From contig JBANDB010000011.1 in NCBI GenBank assembly GCA_037576215.1, forward strand, positions 124,001-188,000: DNA of 64,000 bases, read 5' to 3'. How positions within the stretch are numbered: position 1 is the stretch's first letter; each line of letters starts with the position of its first letter. Shown here one piece after another: positions 23,846-33,399 of the stretch. The translations under genes and the position numbers were made by a program. This DNA comes from Armillaria gallica. Taxonomy: Eukaryota > Basidiomycota > Agaricomycetes > Agaricales > Physalacriaceae. Below the pieces are notes generated by a model. It was not told where the DNA came from and made no database searches. It saw nothing but the letters and a program-made list of their open reading frames with translations.

Positions 23846-26715
23846 ATGCTCACTCTCAATACTTTGGATGGCTAGCATCACCTGCAATCCTTACATTTCT
23901 CAAGCGTGAACTGTTCCATGCTATCTGGAAAAAGCTTCTCTCACCAAGATTCAAGGATGCTTATATTAATAGTATTGTAATTCTGTGTGCAGATAATATT
24001 CATCAATGTATCTTTTCATGATTCTTTACTTATTCTGCTGACTATCCAGAAAAGTGAGTTTATTACATCTTTGATTCTTTCACCTTGATAATAGGCTGCT
24101 AACTGTATATCAACAGGGTCCTTCTTGCTAGTATCATAAATCTGGGCAAGTATCTATGCCCTCAGTGTCTGATACCAAAGGAGAAGGTTCATGAGATGGG
24201 CACTGTAAATGATATGAAGCACCATAAAGGCAAGCAGAGAGTGGACACTGAGAGGCACCAGTGGTGGATTGAGAAAGTGTGGAGCTGGATCTATCAGGAT
24301 GGTGATATGGTTGATGAAAAGACTGTCAACACTATCCTCAATTGGGAGTCACTTTCATCAACATGGGTAAGGCTCTTTAACACTCCCTGTGTTGCATAAC
24401 TCATTTAATTTTATAAAATGCATTTTCATCAGTTCTGTCTCCAATGTTCAACTTCTATCAAATGTTTGTTGTTGACCTTCTTCATGAGATTGAGCTTGGA
24501 ACATGGAAGGCTCTTTTTATACACCTGCTTTGACTTTGCCAGTGTTATGGAGCTGACCTTGTCCAAGAGCTCAACCGACGGTATGTGCAGATATAGAAGT
24601 ACAGATCTATACTGAATAAAGAATTCAATTTTGAATGGTACCAATGTTTGAACAAGGAACAATCAGACGATTCAACAATAATATCTCTGACCTCAAAAAC
24701 TTCACAGCATGTGACTATGAGAACATTCTCCAGATTCATACAATGAATCTGGCATCCAATCACTGTATTAAACAGCTATTATTTGTAGTGCACCATGCCA
24801 TGTTTTGAAGGCCTTCTGCCAACAAAGCTTAATATGCTCATCCTTGATCTCAGTTTTCTCTTTGCCTGCTGGCATGCTCAGGCTAAATTTTGAATGCATA
24901 CCAAGTCCTCACTGTCAATATTCACACATCTAACATCTCAGCTCGGATCATTGATGCGAAAATTCAAGCAAGAGATCAATCCCTTGGATATGCATGAAAT
25001 CTGTAAGGAACATGATGCAAGAGTGTGTCATGAAATCAATGCTTCGAAGAAGAAGGGGAAGACCATAGCACACATTGGGCAGGCAGCCTGCAAAGTTAAA
25101 GGTAAAATTTCAATGGCCAAGCTGAAGAAGAAATTCAGCCTCTCGACATATAAATATCATGCCATAGAAGATTACCCAGCCATGATTTGTGCTTTTGGGA
25201 CAACAGATTCATATAGTATGCAGTCAGTAAGAGCCTTGTCATGTTGATTGTCCCCAAAGTGATTCATTAACTTTATTCAGGGCAAATTGGAGCATCAGCA
25301 TGTGAAGTGATTCTATGGGTGCACAAATAAGAGCAAAACCTTTGCCAAGCAAATTTCACTTCATGTTCAGCAACAGCAGCTTCTATGTGAGATGCAGCAC
25401 AAGATTGACTTGGAGGATGAAAGCCAGTCTAAATGACCAATGCCTGCATATGATGGTGCTGAATCACTCTCATACACTGATCTCTGAGATCATCATCACA
25501 TTTCAGCCTCTACACACACCAAGACTTATCTCAATGCATGGCTCCATGAGAATAGTGGTGATGTTGCATGCATAGTACACCAATAGCATCTCTATTAAGT
25601 ATTGTGAACTCATTCTCTGTATGTTGTCTCAGGGCTTTCTTTCAAAACTGAAGGATCATTTACTCATCATTTACTCTCACATCTTCTGGGAGGTGATGAG
25701 TTTAGTAACCTTGATCACCAGAATCTCATTATCATAAACAACCATATCTACTCACATCAGATCCTTTGTATTAACTATACAACTTATGATGTTCAGTGAA
25801 ATCAAGATTCAATCAATCCCTGTACATGTTCCGATATCATGATGCTCATGTGTGAGGACAGTGCAGATGACCAGAGCCACCCATACTTATATGCCAGGGT
25901 CATTGGCATTTTCCACACCACAGTATGACTTGTTGGGACTTGGAATTCTTTCCAGAATGACTGTGCAAAAAGCATGGAGTTTCTGTGGGTTTGTTGGTAT
26001 GCTTTGGATACTGCTATTTTCTCAGGCTTCAAGGCAAAGTACTTGCTATGCATTGGCTTTCTTTCTGGAGATGACCTGGAGGCATTTGGTTTTATGGATC
26101 CAAGGGATGTCATTTGTGCATCCCATATTATACCTGCCTACCATTATGGCCAAACACACAGCATCCTACTGCCATTAGTTTGGAGATGACTCAATGAGAA
26201 TGACAAGGACTGGTTATGGTACTACATGAACATGTGAGTTAATATTTTTTGATATCAAGTGGAGTATCTCATTTGACTTTGTGATTAGATTTGTTGATCA
26301 TGATGCATTCAAGCACTACTGCGGTGATGGAGTAGGATACAAGAATACATGAGAACATACTATCCACCTGTGGTATGAAATACTTGATGCATTTAGGCTC
26401 CTTCAATCAGACGACCTCTCTGACATGATCAGCCTCAATGACAACAGCAACCAGGAGGATAGTGACTCAGATGATGGCAATGATAATGACAACAGTGACA
26501 ACAAGGGTGACAAGGACCCTGGGGACAGTGAAGATGACCCAAATGATTATGACTTCTAGGGCAACTCAGGGGATGATAATAAAGGGGAGGATGATGAGGA
26601 TTATGAGGGGGATGAGGATAATCAGTGGGTGGATGATGATTACATTGAGCTGAACAAGGCTGAGGAAAACAATGAGTTTGACCAAGAAGGTCTGTGTGGA
26701 TTTGCAGCTCTTTGA

Positions 26716-27214
26716 TGGAGTTCAATATGGGTTAATACTGTTCTCTATTGATATACTATACCGAGCAAAACATTCAGCAGAGTTTCATGAATTGGCACAT
26801 CCCAGACCTCATTCAGATCCAGACAAGTTTGTTCTCATTCTGCCTCAACTTGAATCCTGTACCTAAGACTTATAATATCACCTATAACTTTGATAGATTT
26901 GCCCAGATCTAGACAAATGTAATGAGAATCAATTTGATCTGAATCAACCTGACAAGGGCCTATCCAATCTAAAGAGTCTGGCCAGTCTCTCAAGATCTAT
27001 ACTACCTGTGCCAGATCTCTGAACTGAAGTTTTGTTGATGGTGTACTATTACCAAGAAGTTGTGTTACAATATTTTCACCAATGCTTAGCTTCAGTTATC
27101 AATATCCCATAGTCTGTATCAAAAACAATACCACCATGCATACACTATGTCAGTTGCTATTGGTAAATATACCAACTGACATTTGTGCTGAAATCTATTC
27201 AAAAGAGACCACTG
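26716..27214. other. 3' flank of Plavaka, no gene
   Basis: CpG-poor sequence with short frames only. It presumably includes the transposon end, which I could not define. Confidence 0.4.
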
Positions 27215-27352
27215 TAGTGACAAGATGACAAAGACACAGAAGGCCTGGTTTACCAAGACCAAGACCTGATCACCGAAGATAAAGGGACAGAAAGATGGCT
27301 AAAAAAAGACAAAGCCCAGAAAGACAAATTGTGGGTTTTGCTGATGTAGGTA
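27215..27352 (-). repeat. Dispersed repeat DR1 copy, uninterrupted
   Basis: The reverse complement aligns with the joined halves around LTR A and, at its start, with the copy at 53.5 kb (the block GGTTTTGCTGATG or GATTTTGCTGATG on the plus strand). Confidence 0.65.
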
Positions 27353-27438
27353 CATGATCATGACTACCAAGTGCATAAGAAAAGTGCATTGGAGCACTAA
27401 AATAACAATGCTCATGCATATCTGGCATGATAGAATGG

Positions 27439-29073
27439 TGACATGCTCTGCAAGTGTTTACACATGTAATTTTGCAATTTCTACAAAGGAATACATGCTA
27501 CAGGGTCTAGATACTAAGGCACTAGGAAACACAACAGAGTGCAAGATTTATAATGCCAGTAATGAGATTACTTGAGTAAAGCTGGGTGGAGTGCATGACT
27601 TAACCTAAGAATAGTACTAGAAAAGCTGCACTAGGTATAAAGTACCAGTGCTTAACACTAAGTGCTCTGACAGGGCATAGCATGTACATGCTAAGAATAG
27701 AACAGGACACACTTGTGAGATAATTAAAACTTCATGCAATATTTATCTATGACACACAAGGCCCAGCAGAGCTGGAACTTTGAGCTTTAGACTTTGTGAT
27801 GTTAGAACTTGAGTAAATCCGAAGTTTCTGACTTCAGCTGAAGCACAGGAGGCCTAGACAAGGAGCCCATTGCCTTCACTACAATAGATTTCCCTAAGAG
27901 AATATTAGGAAGCAAAATAAGAGTTGCACACTAGGCTGCAACTCTGAGGAGATAGCAACTGACGTCAGTACACATGTGATAGTGCTGTGAACCGATGTTG
28001 CAACACTCAGAGACAGGATCTGGCCCCCGAGCCAGGCTCCTGAGTCAGTGCCAAGCAATGGCATGCTAATGGTGACATGCACGGGACCCAGGCAAGGGAG
28101 CTTGGCAAACTAAATGATACTATATTTGGTGATACAAATTTGTAGAATGTAAAATAGATAAATAGCGCAGTGTAATCATAGTGTACAAGTTTTGGACCCC
28201 TGTTGTGGTTGTGTGCAAGCCTCCAGCTTGACACCCTAGCTTCAGGATCACTTTGTAACTTCGAGCAAGAGAATATACCTAGAATTAATATCATATTGAG
28301 TGAATTGAGTTGTGTGTGAGGCATAGAAAGCTAACGTGGCACTTGTGTGACTGTTAATTGGTTGGGTGACTTGCGCTCTAACCTGAGAAGAAGAATATAG
28401 TGTTATAAAGGACATGCTTTTGTGCTTTGAGGGTTTCTTGTGATGCAAGGCACTATAGGTGGCAGAGGTTCAAACTCTTTGGCTTGATTAGTGCTTGCTT
28501 GAGGGTATACATTTCCCAAGTGGCATAGGTTCAAACCCTGTGGCTTGCAGATAGGGTTTTATAAGGTTTTTGTGTCTCTGGATCACATAGGTTAGAACCC
28601 TGTGGATCTACAATCAGTTTGGAAGCTTGAGCACCTAGGTTTGAATCCTGTGGCTTTAGTGGAAGGTTGTGTGAAGTGTTTCTGCTTAGAGTGCGAAGCT
28701 TTGAGTCATGTGTCATGTGTTATAAGTCATTTGAGGTCATTCCATGTGTTGCTCTAGACTTTGTGAGGGTTTTGTGTATGTCTCTTGATGTTGCATGTAC
28801 TGTACTACAACTTGCCTTGAGGCCCAGCGACGACTGTTGCTCCTCTTGTTATTAAAAGCCTTTGGACTTAGAGAGATCTAGATACTTCATGTGTACTACT
28901 GCTGTACTTGTGTACCTTATACTTTGAGGGTTTGGTTGTCTGGTTTCTATCTGCTTCTATCACATCAGAATCCCCCACAAACTTGAGGATTTGTGTGTGT
29001 AGTGTTGGGTGTGGGTATGATCAGTGTCTTCGATGCTGTTGCATTTCTAGCTTGCACGCACAGAGTCTCTTCA
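27439..29073 (+). repeat. 5' LTR (copy C) of the giant element
   Basis: Begins TGACA and ends TCTTCA, with TG...CA ends and short inverted termini. It contains four T-arm-like modules and, downstream of them, a TTATTAAAAGCC stretch that could serve as a TATA box near 28,850. Confidence 0.85.
28461..28655 (+). repeat. Array of four T-arm-like modules in LTR C
   Basis: Cores at 28,467, 28,528, 28,590 and 28,638, spaced 61, 62 and 48 bp. The last carries GGTTTGAATCC. Confidence 0.75.
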
Positions 29074-29092
29074 TTTGGAGCCCACCATGAGG
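29074..29092 (+). other. Candidate primer-binding site
   Basis: TTTGGAGCCCACCATGAGG directly follows the 5' LTR. It resembles the TTTGGCGCCCACCGTGGGG type that I remember after 5' LTRs of some plant Ty3 elements; one of the differences is a CpG-type G-to-A change. The tRNA is not assigned. Confidence 0.45.
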
Positions 29093-29166
29093 GGGGGCAG
29101 CAGTTTCATTTGAAACTAGTGAAAGAATTTATTTACACCTAGAGTGTACTGTGCTTATAATTATCA

Positions 29167-29577
29167 ATGATTTCCTCCTACAAGAGCAAATCTGCTAGTC
29201 GCTCTTCATTACTGAAGACTACTAGTGAAAAGGGTTGTTAATTCTCAGAAGAATGTCTACTGTCTGTACATCAGAATAGCTGGACCAAGTCAGCCTCGAG
29301 AGCCCAAGACCAGATCCACACAAGCAGCTAGTGGAATACCTGTGCCAGTGATATATCCATTCCCCATGCAAAAGTGGCATCAGGATAGAGTTGACACAAA
29401 CCAAGCTGCCAGGCAACAAAGGAGCACATCAGTACCATGGCCCCCTCCAGTTCCTGATTCCGAGTTTAGTCTCTTTTGATGTTGGATACCACCCAGTGAA
29501 GCTGCTCCTACAGAGCCAGTACCCATTTCTAATTCAAACTTGCAACCTATAACAAACAAAAATCCGGTGACATGCTT
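29167..29577 (+). pseudogene. Gag N-terminal leader of the giant element
   Basis: An ATG at 29,167 opens a Ser/Lys-rich start (MISSYKSKSASRSSLLK). A frameshift then moves to the frame of SQPREPKTRSTQAASG, a Pro-rich leader containing VPWPPPVPDSEF. A stop follows at about 29,478, and the frame then gives NSNLQPITNKNP up to solo LTR D. Disordered Pro/Ser-rich leaders before the capsid are usual in basidiomycete Ty3 Gag. The continuation is in 31,401-31,833, now inverted. Confidence 0.6.
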
Positions 29578-31400
29578 GAAAAGCATTCACACATGTAATT
29601 TCGCGAAATGTATCAATACATACATTTTATAAGATCTAGATACCAAAGCAATGAGATATACCTTAGAGCGCAGTGTCCTAAGTGCAGACAATGAAGTACC
29701 TTGAGTGATGCTTGGTGGAGTGCAACGCTTAACTGCAGAGTGATACCATAAGGGTCACACTAAGTCTAAAGCCCCAGCACTTGACACTGAGTACGCTGAC
29801 AATGCACAGAAGACACATGCTAAGAATAGAACCAGTGAAGCTCAGGAGATAATTGATACTTTGTGCAACCTTGATCTATGATGCACAAGGCACTGCCATG
29901 CTGGGAGCTAGCGCTCTAGACCTCAGAATGTTTAGAATTGAAGTTAGACTGATGTCTCTGACTTTGGCCGATGCACATGAGGCCTAAACTAGAAACTAGT
30001 GGTCCTAGAAGACCATGGAAATCACTAGAAGATATTATTACCATAAGACGAGTTGTGCGCTAGGCTACAACTCCGAGGAAATACTAGGCGACATCAGTAC
30101 ACGCGGATAGCGCGGTTAACTGATGTTGCACAGCTGAGAGACCAGGATCTGGCCCCAAGCCGGAGCTCTGAGTAAGCGCCAAGCAATGGCGTGATTATGG
30201 CAACATGTGTGGGACCCAGAAAAGGAAGTTCCACCAGCCAAGAATTACTATTTAAGGTTGTATTAATATGTAGAGTGCATAGTATAAATACCGTAGTGTA
30301 GTAATAGTGTACAAGTTTTGGACCCCTGTTGTAGGAGCACGCAAGCTCGCAGCTTAGTGCTCTAGCTTCAGGTTTAGTTTGTAGCTTTGAGTGAGAGAAT
30401 AGACCTTTTATTGATAACATTTGAGTGACTTGAGTAGTGCATGAGGCGTAGAAAGCTAGCATGGGACTTGTGTACAGTTAGAGTGATTGGTTGACTGCAC
30501 TCCACCCTGAGAATAAGAGATATTGTGTCATTGCGGATGCGCTCTTGAGTTTTGAGGGTTTCTTGTGATGCACAGTGCTACAGGCAGCAGAGGTTCAAAC
30601 CCTTTGGTCTGATTAGCACGCACTTAGTTGAGAATACCATTGCGCAAGTGGCAGAGGTTCAAACCCTTTAGCTTGTCAGATGGCATTTCTTGGTGTGCGA
30701 GATACTACAAGTGGCAGAAGTTCAAACCCTTTGGTCTGGTTAGTGTTCATACAGAGGCCTTCTTTTAACGTGCGGCACTACAGGTGGCACAGGTTCAAAC
30801 CCTGTGGTCTGATTAGTGCACACTTGAGAGTTCTCATTTCCACAAGCGGCAGAGGTTCAAACCCTTTGGCTTGTCGGATGGGGTTTATTTGGTTATTGTT
30901 TCTCTGGATCAGCACAGGTTCAAACCCTGTGGGTCTACGATCGATTTTGAAGCTTGAGCGCATAGGTTCAAATCCTGTGGCTTGAGTGGACGTGTTTTGA
31001 AGGGTTTCTGCTTAGAGCACAAGCTTTAAGTTGTGTTTAGAGTGTGTTTAAGTTGCTTGTGGTCACCTGTGTGTGTTGCATGAGGCTTATTGAGGGTTTT
31101 GTTGGTGTGTGGCGACAAGTTGTGTATTGTAGTACACCTTACCTTGAGGCCCGGCAACATCTGTCACCCCTCTTGTTATAAAAGCCTTTGGACTTAGAGA
31201 GATCTAGATACCCTACGAGTGCTATTGCTATACGTGTGTATCATATATTCTGAGAGTTTAGTTGTATTGTTTCAATCTGCTTCTATTGCATAATATCCCC
31301 TCAAGAACTTTGAGGGTTTGTGTGTGTAGTATTGGGTGTGAGTGTGATCAGTGTCTTCAACGCTGTTGCATTTCTAGCCTGCATGCACAGAGTCTCTTCA
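29578..31400 (+). mobile_element. Solo LTR D of the LTR-alpha family, inside gag
   Basis: TGACA...TCTTCA, 1,823 bp, the longest copy because it has seven T-arm modules. Its present flanks (CCGG left, GCAC right) do not match. After undoing the inversion its right flank becomes CTGG, one CpG transition from CCGG. Confidence 0.85.
30587..30985 (+). repeat. Array of seven T-arm-like modules in LTR D
   Basis: Cores start near 30,592, 30,656, 30,719, 30,792, 30,854, 30,917 and 30,965. Most read GGTTCAAACCC, an exact match to the Pol III B-box GGTTCRANNCC. The one at 30,788-30,806 is CACAGG-TTCAAAC-CCTGTG, a perfect 6-bp stem with a 7-nt loop of T-loop type. Others keep the stem with G-T pairs. 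Confidence 0.8.
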
Positions 31401-31833
31401 GCACAGATGCAAGTACTTGAAATTCCCTCTTGAACTCCATGAACTGACTCTTGTCAGATATCTGTGCTATATCATAGTGATGAACCAATCTCTTTAGTTC
31501 TTGAACAGTGTCACGGTCACTATCATGCATGCCATCATAGCAATCCATTACTTCTGACTTAAAGTCCTCATATTTTTCACCGGCAGCATACTTGGGGAGA
31601 ACCTTCCACTGTCGCTCTGTCTTAATATCCATATACAACACCATGGCTTTCTTTTTCTCATCCTCATCTGATACTGCACACTTATCAAAGAGGTCTTCAA
31701 GTCTGGAGAAGAATCGCTCAAGCTCCTCTGGGTCAGAGAAACTTTCAAATCATGGGGCGGCCTTTTCATTCAGGCCTGGCATATATGGTGCCATTTTTGC
31801 AATCTGTTGATTATGCAGGGTGATAGGACCCAG
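31401..31833 (-). pseudogene. Inverted middle segment of gag (capsid region)
   Basis: Reads on the minus strand, opposite to the rest of the element. The frame gives MAPYMPGLNEKAAP, then TGA, then SDPEELERFFSRLEDLF, AMVLYMDIKTERQWKVLPKY, DTVQELKRLVHHYD and FMEFKREFQVLAS. This is a Ty3-type capsid N-domain. Flipping the segment joins upstream NKNP to GPITLHNQQIAK and downstream FQVLAS to ALSKVLSNQELVN, both in frame. It is therefore an inversion of 433 bp bounded by LTRs D and E. Confidence 0.85.
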
Positions 31834-33399
31834 TGAAGAGACTCTGTGCATGCAGGCTAGAAATGCAACAGTGTTGAAGACACTGATCACACTCACACCC
31901 AACACTACACACACAAACCCTCAAAGTTCTTGGGGGGATATTATGCAATAGAAGCAGATTGAAGCAATACAACTAAACTCTCAGAATATATGATACACAT
32001 GTATAGCAATAGCGCTTGTAGGGTATCTAGATCTCTCTAAGTCCAAAGGCTTTTATAACAAGAGGGGTGACAGATGTTGCCGGGCCTCAAGGTAAGGTGT
32101 ACTACAATACACAACTTGTCACCACACACCAACAAAACCCTCAATAAGCCTCGTGCAACACACACAGGTGACCACAAAGAACTTAAATGCACCCTAAACA
32201 TGACTTAAAGCTTGTGCTCTAAGCAGAAACCCTTCAAAACACATCCACTCAAGCCACAGAATTTGAATCTACGTGCTCAAGCATCCAAAACCAATTGTAG
32301 ACCCACAGGGTTTGAACCTGTGCTGATCCAGAGAAACAATAACCAAATAAACCCCATCCGACAAGCCAAAGGGTTTGAACCTCTGCTGCCTGTAGCACTG
32401 TGCATCACAAGAAAACCGCAAAACTCAAGAGCATGTCTGCAATGACACAAATTCTCTTATTCTCAGGTTAGAGCACAAGTCAACCAGTCACTCAAACAGT
32501 ACACAAGTCTCATGCAAGCTTTCTATGCCTCGCACACTACTCAAGTCACTCAAATGTTATCAATAAAAGGTCTATTCTCTCACTCAAAGCTACAAACTAA
32601 TCCCGAAGCTAGAGTGCTAAGCTGAGGACTTTCGTGCTTCAATAAGGGGGGTCTAAAACTTGTACACTATTACTATACTATGGTATTTATATACAACACA
32701 CTCTACAAATTAATACAACCCAAAATGGTAACTCTTGGCTTGCAGAACTTCCTTTCCTGGGTGCCACACATGTCACCATAATCACGCCATTGCTTGGCAC
32801 TTACTCAGAGCTCTGGCTTGGGGCCAGGTCCTGGTCTCTCAGCTGTGTGACATCAGTTAGCTGGGCTATCCACATGTACTGACATTGCCCAGTATCTCCT
32901 CGGAGTTGTAGCCTAGTGTGCAACTCATCTTTATAGTAATAATATCTTCTGGTGATTTCCATGGTCTTCTAAGACCACTAGTTTCTAGTTTAGGCCTCAC
33001 ACACATTGGCTGAAGTCAGAGACATTGGTCTTACTTCAATTCTAAACACTCTGAGGTCTAGAGTGCTAGCTCCTGGCATGGCAGTGCCTTGTGTGTCATA
33101 GATCAAGGTTGTGCAAAGTATCAATTATCTCCTGAGCTCCACTGGTTCTATTCTTAGTGCACATCTTCTGTGCATTGTCAGCGTACTCAGTGTCAAGTGC
33201 TAAGGCTTTAGACCCTTATGGTATCGCTCTACAGTTAAGCCTTGCGCTCCACCAAGCATCACTCAAGGTACTTCATTGTCTGCACTTAGGACACTGCACT
33301 CTAAGGTATATCTCATCGCCTTGGTATCGAGGTCTTATAAAATGTATGTATTGATACATTTCGCAAAATTACACATGTGAACACTTTTCAAGTGTGTCA
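31834..33399 (-). mobile_element. Solo LTR E of the LTR-alpha family, inside gag
   Basis: TGAAGAG...TGTCA on the plus strand, 1,566 bp, opposite in orientation to D. Undoing the inversion gives flanks GTGC and GCAC, which both derive from GCGC by one CpG transition each, on opposite strands. Confidence 0.85.
32254..32395 (-). repeat. Array of three T-arm-like modules in LTR E
   Basis: Cores in LTR sense lie near 32,369, 32,307 and 32,258. The shorter array accounts for most of the length difference from copy D. Confidence 0.7.

Larger units (their letters stand above)
21181..26715 (+). pseudogene. Plavaka transposase (CACTA-like), interrupted and decayed
   Basis: Plavaka transposases are CACTA-related enzymes of Agaricomycetes. 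Recognisable blocks in order: PNDFGLFWCY (about 21,320), DAPTFIPQ, FINVTIFRLFAWFY, LVQNVICAPDFD, and MGYSDSTHLTNFG...LWPIALAFG (about 21,990-22,070). After the inserted LTR come LTFLKRELFHAIWKKL and FKDAYINSIVILCAD, then GKYLCPQCLIPKEKVHEMG (about 24,140), FVVDLLHEIELGTWKALF, CFEGLLPTKLNMLILDL, YKYHAIEDYPAMI, FGTTDSYSMQS (about 25,195), and GDDLEAFGFMDPRDVI...IIPAYHYG (about 26,070-26,150). The tail is very acidic (26,450-26,690), typical of the family. Many stops, mostly TGA, and indels disable it. Short introns are likely, for example just before PDTIQD near 22,190. Confidence 0.85.

Noticed and set aside
18440..27260. CACTG-type terminal repeats bounding the Plavaka element
   Set aside because: Several CACTG or CAGTG pentamers occur but none extends into paired inverted repeats, so no boundary is claimed.
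30587..30985. T-arm modules as real tRNA genes
   Set aside because: No acceptor, D-arm or anticodon arm can be built at the 48-73 bp spacing. Only the T-arm-like hairpin is present, so no tRNA is annotated.
30680..30985. Open frames with repeated GSNP/GFEP peptides over the LTR arrays
   Set aside because: They are translations of the repeated GGTTCAAACCC modules in both strands, recur in other frames in the other LTRs, and have no coding support.
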